Shown here one piece after another: positions 21,287-32,520 of a stretch of DNA of 64,000 nucleotides. The notes below the pieces were generated by a model. It searched no databases and had not been told where the DNA came from. It saw only the letters and a program-made list of their open reading frames with translations. The position numbers and the translations under genes are program-made. The stretch is from Alopecurus myosuroides (lineage: Eukaryota; Streptophyta; Magnoliopsida; Poales; Poaceae), in NCBI GenBank assembly GCA_028641055.1, contig CM054060.1:208282445-208346444 (forward strand). The letters are read 5' to 3'. How positions within the stretch are numbered: the stretch's first letter is position 1; each line of letters begins with the position of its first letter.

Positions 21287-22883
21287 GCAAGTATACTCAC
21301 TTGCTGCCAATGGCTGCCTTTCATCACTTGTTACCGATTCTTTCCGTTGTTCTTATTCTAGCCTGTTGATTCGATGCTTGTGTCTCGATCCTATCATATG
21401 TTTACCTTGCAACCATGATATAGCCTTCCTTCCACTTCCTATTAACTGTTGTTTGTTTACCTTGTTGGCCCTCGTGTCGTAGCCGCATGCTTAGTGTTGT
21501 TTGCGCTCAAGTCTTGTGGTCCGTCTTATCACCTGTTTAGTTGATAGTTGGGTTTCAATTCAATCAACAACATGTTAATGTTTTGGGTAATAATAATTTG
21601 ATGATAAGGCACCGGCAGGAGGCCCGGGTTAGGGTTTTGAAGCCTGCTAGTGTCGACCCTAATTAGGAAAAGGGTCTTGTCTACTGATCCATGTTGAGCG
21701 TGCTCACCGCATCCGGGTGGTGGTATGGAACCCCCCTCGACTTAGACCTGATTTGCAGCTTGTCCGAAGAGCCACACTTAGTTCGGGTGTTCCATTTGCT
21801 CCTTGCATAATGGGTTGCCCCCCTTTGTTACTGATGATGATGATGATGATGATGATGCATATAGGGCGAGGCCTGTATTGCCGGGGTGTTGCGTCCTGCG
21901 GGAGTTTTGCACACTTGCGCTGAGTATTCGGCTGCGTGGCTGGGACCTTATAGCTCCGTGGCTCCTAGGATGGGTTGTAGAGACGGTTTGGGTCGTGTCG
22001 AGCCAACCTGAGTTTTAGTTGGTGGCTCGAGTGTGTACGGGTACTGGAGCACACCCTGCAGGGATAAATCTTCTCGAGAAGCCGTGTTGTCCGCGGTTAT
22101 GTGACGACTTGGTGAAAGTACTGGCTAACAAGTACTCAGACAACTTACACCTAACTATAACAACTTGACTAGTAATATAGATTACTTCCACCGTCAAAAT
22201 GAATGTCACCTTAACCAACAATGTGAGTTATCCTTGGGTTGCTTCCTTAGTAGGGGGTAACATTGGATGGGTATTGTTTGGTGAGTAGTTGTAGTTGGTT
22301 ACGATACACTATCTTATCCCCCTCTTTTAGCCGGATGTTGTAGTGAGTTTCTGTAGTTGGTTAGTGCCGCCCGCTGCCGCTTATTTGCTACAACCCCTTC
22401 CTTTCCGTTGAACCCAAATTATTTGTATCTTGTGATGACTGGTTACGTCGGTATCTTGTGAGTATGGTTTATCCACTTGCCAGTACTTAACCGTACTGAC
22501 CCACGAATCCTTTTTCGTGGCTGCATATTCAATATTGCAGTCAACAGGTTTGAAGTCTGACGACGTTAGCTTGGGAATCCCTCCGGCTTGGCCTGGGCAG
22601 GGATTGGACGCTCTCGGTTATGTTCAGGACTCTTAGTCCAATTTGTATCTTGTCCGTAGTCGGACACTATGTTGTTTCTTCCGCTGTTATTTGGATCTTT
22701 GTATTGTATCAGTTGTATCCTTGGATCGTTTGAGTCCTCTTGTATATATCTTTTCTGTTGTTGTTGTGGATTATTCATGAACCGTTGTGATGTTATCAGA
22801 CGTGGCAACCTGGAATCGGTTATTATGTGGATTTTGGCGGGAATGCTGAAATCTGCATAGTGCCCGATCTTGGGGGCGTCACA

Positions 22884-23380
22884 AATGGTATCAGAGCCTT
22901 GGTTCCGATTCCCGAGATTGTTTCGATACGAATGGTTATCGAAGCAACGGGTCCGCAAAGCCTGTAGGATAACCTAGCTAACGGTCGTTGTTTCTAGAGT
23001 GTCAAAAACTATTTCTGCTAAACTATTTTGGAAACATCTCAATAGGATTCTTGTTTTCTCCTTATCTCTATTCTACTTCCCCTCCCATCTTATTTGTTTT
23101 GGAGTCTCCCCCCTTGTCTATCTTTCAAAGTTTTAGGATCCTACGTGGGTGGACGTTTTCTGAGCCTTTAACCTAATAGGTTCGATCATCGGAAGATTCC
23201 TGGTGGAAGAACATCGTTGTCACTCGGAGCAATAATCTCTTGTTAGTGGTGTCGAGAATCCCTTGTTAGTGGTGTCGAGGAGATCAGCTGGAAGCATGAA
23301 GAATCGATAGTTGAACTTATTTCCCCTCCCGGGTTAGCAGGTGGATTGCGAGGGTGCAATCCCTTGTTAGTGGTGTCGTC
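22884..23380 (+). other. Internal region of element B (497 bp) with tRNA-iMet primer site
   Basis: TGGTATCAGAGCC (22886-22898), 2 bases after the LTR, is the classic initiator-Met primer-binding site of plant LTR elements. No gag or pol is present. Near the 3' side a unit, CTTGTTAGTGGTGTCG, occurs three times (about 23240, 23263 and 23362). No purine-rich tract precedes the 3' LTR, so plus-strand priming would be impaired. Confidence 0.85.
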
Positions 23381-23925
23381 TGTAACACCTGGGGTGTTCC
23401 CCCTAAGTAGAAATTGGTTGCTTTCCTTTTTCTTTTTGCATCACATGCATCATATGCATTGCATCCTGTTCTTAAAACCACTCAAAAATTCAAACCAATT
23501 TAAACTTTCAAAACATGTCTACAATTTCCAATTAAAAGTTGCAACCTAAACAACTCAACTTGTTTTCAAATAGTTTGAAGTTAAAATTTATTTAAAATTG
23601 CTTGTTAATGAAAATTTCCCTTTTGTTAAAACCCTAATGGTAATTTCAAATTCAAATCAAATCAATCATGCTTGACATGATCCAATTGAGGTTTAAAATT
23701 AAATTCTTGCAAATAATTAAATTCAATAAGGTTTCATAATTGTTTGGGTTTATTGAATAAATTGTTTAAAAAATCAAATCTTTATGAAATACTAATGGAA
23801 ATTCAAATAGCAACTTAAAACTCAAATTAATATTTCAAATATTTGGACATAATGTTAGCATTGCTTTGAATGGCTGTTTTGCAAATTAATAAAATTCATT
23901 CATAAAATAAAAACCCAAATCTCTA

Positions 23926-23933
<8 letters not shown>

Positions 23934-23993
<60 letters not shown>
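23934..23993 (+). repeat. (CT)n microsatellite in LTR B2
   Basis: About 30 CT units just upstream of the GC-rich leader. LTR B1 has an imperfect run of about 7 (19125-19140), so the expansion post-dates insertion. Confidence 0.95.
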
Positions 23994-23995
<2 letters not shown>

Positions 23996-24342
23996 CTACA
24001 AAAAAAATGTGTGTGCAAACAAAAAAATTAAAAACCAACAAGAGAGGCAGACCAGCCCATTCTTCTTTTCCCCTCTATCCCACCTGGCCAAGCCCAAGGC
24101 CCAACCACATCATCCGCCACCTCCGTACGAACCCCCTGTCGTTTTCTCTGCAGAAAAGCAACAACACCACCACCTCCCCCCCCCATGTGCACCTGCCCCT
24201 TTATCATCCCCTCCTCCAAGCCTTTCCCCCAAACCCTAACCACCCCATCTCCCTCTCCTACCTCCTCCCTAGCGCCGCCGTTCCCTCCTGTTTCTCCTCC
24301 GATCACCTCCCTCCCTCTGTATCTTTTCTCTGAACCGAAACC

Positions 24343-24552
24343 ATGGCTGAATTTGGAGCTCCCCAAGGTGGCCGCAGTGGTCGTGGTCTTCGCCTCCCAG
24401 CCACGGGAATGGAACCGTGGTGGCTCCCTCTACATCCTCGCTTCCTCGCCGGGTGCTGGGAGCCACCAGGGGGGCCGCGCCGTCGCCGGAAAGCCCCGCC
24501 GCTGCTGCACGTCGACACCGCCGCCATCTGCTTCCTCGACGGCAGCAGGTGA
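24343..24552 (+). CDS. Mini-ORF in the leader of LTR B2 (copy of 19492-19701)
   Basis: The same 69 codons with the ACCATGG start and the same overlap with the GTGAGC donor. A few residue changes (for example His to Ser in the GGHRGRG region) and no indel. LTRs are born identical, so the match shows recency, not selection. The in-frame match to LTRs A1 and A2 is the better hint of former coding. Confidence 0.35.
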   Translation: MAEFGAPQGGRSGRGLRLPATGMEPWWLPLHPRFLAGCWEPPGGPRRRRKAPPLLHVDTAAICFLDGSR

Positions 24553-24792
24553 GCGCCTCCCTCCTTCCTCTCTCCCTCCCGCTCCGGTCTGCCGCCTCCA
24601 CACGCAAGCACACGCCCCAGCAAACCCACCGTACCGCCAGCCACCGTCGCCTGCCGATCACCGTCGAGGAACTGCCTGCACACGCGTAGACTGAACATCT
24701 CCTTCAGTTCGACAGAACCTGTTCGGGTTCAGTTAATCGGGCAGATGTGCCTCAAAACCACACCCTACACTTACCTGACAACAGCTTGCAGA

Positions 24793-24862
24793 GTAGCCCA
24801 GTGGCTAGGCAGTGTGTGCTCGCAGCCCCAGGTCCTGGGTTCGATCCCCCCAAGCCACACCC
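24793..24862 (+). other. tRNA-like module in LTR B2
   Basis: Same A-box (TAGCCCAGTGG) and B-box (GGTTCGATCC) module as in B1, followed by a longer T-rich stretch (CCTTTTTCTTTTTC) that would be a stronger Pol III terminator. Confidence 0.55.
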
Positions 24863-27737
24863 TTTTATTTCTGCCTTTTTCTTTTTCTGCCCGAATTTCA
24901 GAAACAAAGATCTGAGCAATTAATTCTAAAATCAATATAAAATTGAATTTTGCTCCAATTTGAATGATTCAAATTCTTGTGGATTCAAATCTTGTGCCCT
25001 TTCCATTAGTAACAAAATTGCAACATGTTTCTGTACTAATTTTTGCACTAAATAATTAATTACTGAAAATGCAATAAAAATTGGAAACTTTGGAATTTCA
25101 TAACTTGAGTTTGGTTCATCCAAATTGAGCAAACTTTGGCTCTAAAAATTGGTATTAACAAACTATACACATTGGTATTTTATTTGGACACAATTGAATT
25201 AATTTTGAACATGTTTCCCTCTGTTTACTAAAAAGGGCAGAATAAGAATGATTATTAAAACTTGCATAATAAATTCATTAATAACCCAAAAATTATGTTT
25301 AATAGCTCAAAATGTTCAGTGAAACATTTGCTACATGTTTTCAACCTTTTCAATGCAATTTGTTTACTGTTTTCCCTAATTAAAAGTGGTGCAATAATCC
25401 AATGCTTTAATTAAACCTTTTAAATTGCAAAATTCATAACTTGGGCAATTGAAATCCAATTCCAACATGTAAAATATGTTTTCCATGCAAAATTGAATAA
25501 GCTTTCCAAATATGAACTTTTTTTTCTGTTTTTAATAATTTAAATTGCTGAAAACAACTGTTTCTTATTTAATGCAATTAAAATTGCCAAATTAATAACT
25601 TGCTCATTTTAAATCCAAATTCAACAAATGAAATATGTTTTCCATCTAAAATTTTGTGTTCTTTCCAAATATGAATTTGGTTATCTGTTTTGAACAATTA
25701 AAATGGGGGAAAACAACAAATGTTTGTGTAACTCACTTAAGAAGCCAAATTTCATAACTTAATAAGAAAAATTCCAAACTTGGTAAACACCTTTTCAAAT
25801 TGAAGCTATTGTTGTTTTCTTTTTGTTTTCCTCATCCATGCATCATGCTAATCCACCTTCACCTGTTGGTTAGTTGTAAAATAATTATTTCAACCTTAAT
25901 TCATGGGCTTTCCATATGCAACCCAAATTGCATATGGGTCCATTTAATTATGTTATCTTGTCAACTAGTTTATCTTTGATGCATCCTTAAACTTGTCATG
26001 CATCCATATCTTGATCATGCTGGATCTTTTGCCGTAGTAGTAATTGTTGCATCCGGTGTTTGTTCGAGGTTCATTGCTTCTTCCCGGATAGGACGTTGAG
26101 ATGATGTGATCAACGACAAGTTCTTCGGATGTACCTATACTTGCTGGATTCCAGGCAAGTATACTCACTTGCTGCCAATGGCTGCCTTTCATCACTTGTT
26201 ACCGATTCTTTCCGTTGTTCTTATTCTAGCCTGTTGATTCGATGCTTGTGTCTCGATCCTATCATATGTTTACCTTGCAACCATGATATAGCCTTCCTTC
26301 CACTTCCTATTAACTGTTGTTTGTTTACCTTGTTGGCCCTCGTGTCGTAGCCGCATGCTTAGTGTTGTTTGCGCTCAAGTCTTGTGGTCCGTCTTATCAC
26401 CTGTTTAGTTGATAGTTGAGTTTCAATTCAATCAACAACATGTTAATGTTTTGGGTAATAATAATTTGATGATAAGGCACCGGCAGGAGGCCCGGGTTAG
26501 GGTTTTGAAGCCTACTAGTGTCGACCCTAATTAGGAAAAGGGTCTTGTCTACTGATCCATGATGAGCGTGCTCACCGCATCCGGGTGGTGGTATGGAACC
26601 CCCCTCGACTTAGACCTGATTTGCAGCTTGTCCGAAGAGCCACACTTAGTTCGGGTATTCCATTTGCTCCTTGCATAATGGGTTGGCCCCCCCCTTGGTT
26701 ACTGATGATGATGATGCATATAGGGCGAGGCCTGTATTGCCGGGGTGTTGCGTCCTGCGGGAGTTTTGCACACTTGCGCTGAGTATTCGGCTGCGTGGCT
26801 GGGACCTTATAGCTCCGTGGCTCCTAGGATGGGTTGTAGAGACGGTTTGGGTCGTGTCGAGCCAACCTGAGTTTTAGTTGGTGGCTCGAGTGTGTACGGG
26901 TACTGGAGCACACCCTGCAGGGATAAATCTTCTCGAGAAGCCGTGTTGTCCGCGGTTATGTGACGACTTGGTGAAAGTACTGGCTAACAAGTACTCAGAC
27001 AACTTACACCTAACTATAACAACTTGACTAGTAATATAGATTACTTCCACCGTCAAAATGAATGTCACCTTAATCAACAGTGTGAGTTATCCTTGGGTTG
27101 CTTCCTTAGTAGGGGGTAACATTGGATGGGTATTGTTTGGTGAGTAGTTGTAGTTGGTTAGGATACGCTATCTTATCCCCCTCTTTTAGCCGGATGTTGT
27201 AGTGAGTTTCTGTAGTTGGTTAGTGCCGCCCGCCGCCGCTTATTTGCTACAACCCCTTCCTTTCCGTTGAACCCAAATTATTTGTATCTTGTGATGACTG
27301 GTTACGCCGGTATCTTGTGAGTATGGTTTATCCACTTGCCAGTACTTAACCGTACTGACCCACGAATCCTTTTTCGTGGCTGCATATTCAATATTGCAGT
27401 CAACAGGTTTGAAGTCTGACGACGTTAGCTTGGGAATCCCTCCGGTTTGGCCTGGGCAGGGATTGGACGCTCTTAGTTATCTTCAGGACTCTTAGTCCAA
27501 TTTGTATCTTGTCCGTAGTCGGACACTATGTTGTTTCTTCCGTTGTTATTTGGATCTTTGTATTGTATCAGTTGTATCCTTGGCTCGTTTGAGTCCTCTT
27601 GTATATATCTTTTCTTGTGTTGTTGTGGATTATTCATGAATTGTTGTGATGTTATCAGACGTGGCAACCTGAAATCGGTTATTATGTGGATTTTGGCGGG
27701 AATGCTGAAATCTGCATAGTGCCCGATCTTGGGGGCG

Positions 27738-28218
27738 CCACTCAACACAACTCAACTCTTCTTCGCATCAAGCCCAAAGAACCACATGCTGTGCGTGCGC
27801 GGCTAATCGAGCCCCACGAAGAAAAGGGGACCCTCATAGCACTCTAAGACCACGCCGCCCTAAATGCCGACTACAAAAGTTCCACCCTGGCGCCAAGGGT
27901 TCGCACCTGCACATGCATGCATCAAATGGAAAGCCCGAACTAAGTGTGGCGATTTGGACGAGATGCGAATCGAATCAAATTGAGGGGGGCGCCCATACAC
28001 GCTTCCCACATGCGGTTAGTGCGCTCATCATGGATCAGTAGACAAGACCCTTTTCCTAATTAGGGTCGACACTAGCAGGCCTCAAAACCACGCCGGGCCT
28101 CCTGTCGGTGCCTTATCAGCAAATTATTATTACCTCAAAATTAACAGGTTGTTGTTTAACATCGAGCCCCAGAACATAAAGATGTAGTAACAGAAAGTAA
28201 TGGGTAACAGACTCAAGT
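27738..28218 (-). repeat. Reversed fragment of LTR A
   Basis: Reverse complement of the LTR A stretch equivalent to about 5071-5548 in A1, including the block with CACCGGCAGG (read here as its complement). It lies between the truncated end of LTR B2 and about 24 bp of unmatched filler (28219-28242), typical of patchwork repair of a broken chromosome. Confidence 0.85.
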
Positions 28219-28242
28219 TATTGCGTACCAACTTTATGGATT

Positions 28243-28478
28243 CCCCAGCTTCCCCCAAAGTGTCTTCCATAAGTAGTGTAAGGTCCCCCAGAACAACTGT
28301 TCAAGGACACCTCCGATATGCATACATTCACGATCCACGATCACACCAGTCGTGAACAACATATCAAGTTGGTACACAGATACAATATCCATTACACGAT
28401 TACACAAAACACTTACAAAGGGACATGGTCACATGACCAAGTCTAACACAACTGCCACGCATGGCAAACACAAAACAC
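28243..28478. repeat. Right copy of the 236 bp direct duplication
   Basis: Copy of 18335-18570. This copy is continuous with the rest of LTR C on its right, whereas the left copy is continuous with H1 pol on its left. The pair therefore marks the two edges of one insertion. Confidence 0.9.
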
Positions 28479-31383
28479 ACACCACGGAAGAGTAAACACA
28501 CACAACGTAGTAGAGCCCAATTCATGCCTTAACCTACAGGCTGCTGACCGGGAGACGATCCTAGTTCGCAAGTCCATGAATGCAATACTCCTCCTCGTAG
28601 ATCTCCTCCTGAGATTCCTTCTCGATGTCTGGCAAGTTAATACCAGGGACGAAACCAATATGAGTACATTTGAATGTACTCAGCAAGACACCCATCATGT
28701 AGCTTACCGAAATGCAAGTATGCTTATATGGTGTAATACTAGTGCAAACAAACAACAAATGTTACACATGCTTGGCTACAAAATAAAGTGCAAGCTAACA
28801 GAGATACTACCATCCTAATATCAGTACCAAAATGGTACTGGACTCAAATCAAACACATCAAAGACTTAGGTTCACAATCACACAAAGTTTTGCTCACACA
28901 ACCTAGTCAAAACTGAATACTAGAACACACACAAATGCTATTTCTATATCCAAATGATTTCCAATCATGCATACACTTCCAAAGGTAGTTTTACTGCAAG
29001 AAAACAACCTAATAACAAGTGGTGACACATCTATACATGCGAGTAACAAAGTCTCAAACAATCAAACATTTTATTTCAAACAAATACACACATAACAAAG
29101 AAAACAGAAAAGATGCTGCATCTAAAAATTAATCCAATCTAGGATTACATAGATCTAGACATCTACAAACCCATCCAATTGGATTCACCTCAAAAATCAT
29201 TTTTAACTCCTTATAAAAATCCTAGAAAAACCTACTGGTCATTTACCAAAATAGATGGCATACCCATTTGGTAACTCACCTTGATGTGAGGTCAAGCCCT
29301 ATTGATAGACCTAATCATAAGCTATCCAAAACAATTTGGTTTGAACAAAATGGATACACACACAAAATGTTATGCTCCAAAAGGTGAAACAGACACTATG
29401 TGGAAAAACAATTATCCTGACAAAAATAAAAGTGCAAAACTAGATCTACCAACTGGACATGGTTAAGAAAATAATAAACTACTGCTGTGAATTTTTGTTG
29501 ATTTTAATTTGCATGAAATCTATTTTTAAGAGGGCAAAAGCAATGATCAATTTATCTGCTAGATCCAAAAGGAAAATAAAAGTAGAACGCGGGATGGCTT
29601 TACTCGGGGCGCGGCCCAGCTAGTGGCCAAGGCGACCCAGTGTGGCGCGCGCGCAGTCTTGGCGCGGGAAAACATCGGTCAACCACGGCCGTTCATCTCC
29701 GGATCGATGGCCCGCAGCCTCTCTTCCTCCTCACCCCCCCTCTCTCTCTCTCTCTCTCTCTCGGACGAACACGACGGCGCGGGGAGGATGGGTGGCTCAC
29801 CGTGGGGCGGTGGGAAGGGGCGGCGAGGGCTCGGGGGAAATGCAGGTGTATAGGGGTGTCGAGGGTCACGGAGTTGGCGGTCAGGCGCGGTTGCAAACGA
29901 CAAAGGACGGCTGCACGGCCGCGGCAGCGACCACGACGGCGGCGGCGTCCCTGTACACAAGAGGGAAGGGATCATGTTAGGGAGGGTCTAGGGTCCACGG
30001 GGAGTCCAATGGAGGTGGTCACGCGGAATGGGAGAGTACGGGGGAGAGGAGAACCACCTCGGCTGAAACAATGGCCGGCGGCGGGTTTGAGCTCGGGGCG
30101 TGCTCGAGGAGGATCCTGGGCTCCTCTGGCTGCTCGAAGGGGGGTGTGGGAGTGTGAGAGGTTAGAGGCGAGAGGGACTCGAGGGTAGAGGCTTATAGCC
30201 TCGGGGGTCAGTGAAAGGGAAAGGGTGGGCTCGGGTTGATGTCAATGGTTGGCAAGGGGGCGATCTAGGGGTGTTTTCGACATTGCAAAGGCATGGCATG
30301 TTGCCAAGGGGAAAGATAAGACAAGGGGCAAGTCAAACATGGCTCCTGGGGGTTGGGAAAACCAAATCCAAGACCACAAGGGTCAAGGTATGGAGGCCCG
30401 TACCTAGCCACATCATCTTGTTCCCCCTCTCTTTCTCATTCTATTTCTTTCTCCACAAACCTTCTAGAAGCCAATCAAGGGATCCTAGGTGGAGTCCAAG
30501 TAGCAATGAATCGAAATGGCAAAGTGGTGTTTCCAAATTTGAAAAAAAAACTAAAAGAAAACATCCGTCCAAAACTATAACTGCCACTGTTCCAAAAATT
30601 AAGAAAATTCAGTTAACACTTAGCAATTTTCTAAGTGTTGGAAAACAGAAGAAATGAGCAAAAAGTTTGGAATGTTTTCAGAGGGTAAAAGGATTCCAAT
30701 TTTTGTTTTAAAAGTTGTAACTTGTTAAAAATGTTTTAAACTTTCAGAAAGATCTTTTGGAAACAAATTTGGAATAGTGGAAGGCTATGAAAACATAGTG
30801 GAAAAAGCTGTACTTTCTCATTTTCTCTGTTTTCTAAAAATGCAACTTTCTGCCTTATTTTTCTTTCACAAAAACAACAAGCAAAAGATCATTTTTAATG
30901 TTCCAAAAATCAATCCAAGCTTATAGATTTGTAGTCCATATAACAAGGAACAAATACAAGTCAGGAAAACACAAAATGGGATATGATAGCCTAGTGAAAA
31001 CAAGTGTGGAAAACAGGTACTTGGCTATATTTTCAGGGAATCCTTTCTATAGGAAACTTAGAAGAAAACTTCCATCAATCATTTTTGAAACTTTGTTTTC
31101 TTGGATCCAACAAAGCTAAAAGTTTATTTTAAGATGAAATCAAGAATGATCCAAGTCTTGGAATAAAAGTTCACTCAAGTAACATCAGGGAAAGAATTAT
31201 AGAATTGTTTTCATGAAAATTTGATATTGGTTTTTATAAAGAATCAAAACTTGCATTGCAAATATGATTAAGATCATAAAAACATGTTGGTTCAAACAAG
31301 AATGTTGTTAGAAAAAAATTTGTTCGTCCTAATTTTTGCCTCCTTGAACTACAGTACAAGGTTCCAAAAACTGGGGTGTGACA
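28277..31383 (-). repeat. Solo LTR C (3107 bp) in the H1 integrase gene
   Basis: On the minus strand it runs TGTCACACCCCAG...GGGGGACCTTACA. It is flanked by the 5 bp target repeat AGTAG (28272-28276 and 31384-31388) with no internal region, so it is a solo LTR left by LTR-LTR recombination. Minus-strand layout matches the other long LTRs: AT-rich U3 (31380-30400), TATAAG (30192-30197), a GC-rich leader (30180-29801) and a GTGAG donor (complement 29796-29800), then AT-rich DNA. Open frames in the GC-rich part have no recognisable product. Confidence 0.9.
30191..30200 (-). promoter_or_regulatory. TATA box of LTR C
   Basis: GGCTATAAGC on the minus strand at the AT-to-GC transition, about 390 bases before the GTGAG donor, the same spacing style as in LTR A1. 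It fixes the orientation of this LTR. Confidence 0.55.
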
Positions 31384-32515
31384 AGTAGCTCATAAACTTC
31401 ATGTCACAGTCAGACACAATAGTTCTTGGTACTCCATGTAATCTCACTATGTCCTCGAAAAAAAAACATCAATATGTGACGCATCGTCGCTCTTGTGGCA
31501 TGCAAGAAAGTGTGAAATTTTAGAAAATCTATCCACTACCACAAATATAGAATAATTTCCTCTTCTTGTTCTTGGTAATCCTAGCACAAAATCCATACTA
31601 ATATCCTCCCATGGAGTAGTAGGTGCAGGAAGAGGAGTATACAAACCATGAGGATTTAATATTGATTTAGCCTTGTTGCAATTGATGCAACGCCTCACAA
31701 ACCTATCCACATCTCTCCTCATGTGTGGCCAGTAGAAGTGATCAGCCAACATGAGTAATGTTTTTTCACGCCCAAAGTGGCCCATCAAACCACCAGTATG
31801 TGATTCCTGCAATAATAAATGCAAGTACGACTCGGGTACACATAATTTGTTAGATCTAAACAAATATCCATCATGCACAAGAAATTTATCCCATGCTTTC
31901 ACATTAGAACAATTCACACATGCAACCGTGAAATCATGATCATGAGCATACAAATCTTTCAAACTCTCTAAACCAGGAACTTGCACATCTAGTTGTGTTA
32001 ATAACATATTTTTCCTAGATAGAGCATCAATAGCTACATTATCTTGGCCTTTCTTGTACCTAATGATGTATGGGAAAGATTCAATGAATTCAATGCAATT
32101 AGCATGACGTTTATTAAGACTAGATTGGCTCTTTAAAAATTTCAAAGCCTCATGATCAGAATGTATGATAAATTCTTTTGGCCACAAATAATGTCCCCAA
32201 ACCTCAAGAACTCTAACAAGCGCATACAATTCCTTATCGTAAACAGAATAATCCAATTGGGCACCATGTAACTTCTCAGAAAAATAAGCCGCGGGTTTGT
32301 TTTCTTGCATAAGCACTCCACCAATTCCAACACCACTAGCATCACATTCAATTTAGAATTGTTTATTGAAATGAGGAAGTATTAACAATGGGGCAGAAAT
32401 CAAATGTTTCTTAATATCATCAAAAGCAATATCTTGTGTAACACCCCATTCTAATTTAACACCTTTTTTAGTTAGATCATTTAAAGGTGCAGCAAGTGTA
32501 CTAAAGTCTTTCACA
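31384..32515 (-). pseudogene. pol: H1 pol, middle part: RNase H and integrase N-terminal half
   Basis: Minus strand, right to left: the RT thumb/connection (FVKDFSTLAAPLNDLTKKG), RNase H ([51 protein letters not shown]), the integrase zinc domain (MGHFGREKT ... CINCNKAK) and the first integrase Asp ([15 protein letters not shown]). The next part ([19 protein letters not shown]) holds the second Asp and stops at LTR C. Damage: a TAA replaces a Glu codon before IECDASG (32353-32355), and there is a frameshift in an A-run near 31460. This piece is separated from the RT by element D and from the integrase end by LTR C and B. Confidence 0.93.
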
Positions 32516-32520
32516 AATCT

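Larger units (their letters stand above)
18571..22883 (+). repeat. 5' LTR of element B (B1, 4313 bp)
   Basis: CGTAACACCTGGGGTG...GGGGGCGTCACA. AT-rich U3 (18600-19130), GC-rich leader with the ACCATGG mini-ORF (19492), GTGAGC donor (19699), tRNA-like module (19940-20010), AT-rich region to 21100, exon-like segment (21224-21286) with AG|GCAAG, the shared A/B block (21604), a GAT trinucleotide run (21833-21857), the palindromic core (22070), and a terminal block homologous to the ends of A and E. Confidence 0.9.
18571..27737 (+). mobile_element. Element B: non-autonomous Del/Tekay-like element with giant LTRs
   Basis: Two 4.3 kb LTRs flank a 497 bp interior with a tRNA-iMet primer site but no gag, pol or polypurine tract, so it has large-retrotransposon-derivative architecture with an extreme internal deletion. 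LTR ends are damaged: B1 starts CGTAACACC (T to C), and B2 stops at GGGGGCG, 6 bases short. No 5 bp target repeat is seen. The LTRs differ by about 1% in the first 550 bases apart from microsatellites, so B is young. Confidence 0.85.
23381..27737 (+). repeat. 3' LTR of element B (B2, about 4357 bp)
   Basis: TGTAACACCTGGGGTG at 23381. Nearly identical to B1 across its length. It differs by a (CT)n run of about 30 units (23935-23993; about 7 in B1), a shorter GAT run (26705-26715) and an extra CTTTTT unit after the tRNA-like module (24873). It stops at GGGGGCG and joins a reversed LTR A fragment through short homology (CACTCAACAC). Confidence 0.9.

Noticed and set aside
22884..23380. A CRISPR-like array from the three CTTGTTAGTGGTGTCG units
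   Set aside because: Only three units with unequal spacing, in a plant retrotransposon interior.
29640..30188. 182-codon plus-strand open frame in LTR C
   Set aside because: Antisense to the LTR's TATA and leader; low-complexity Arg/Gly content.
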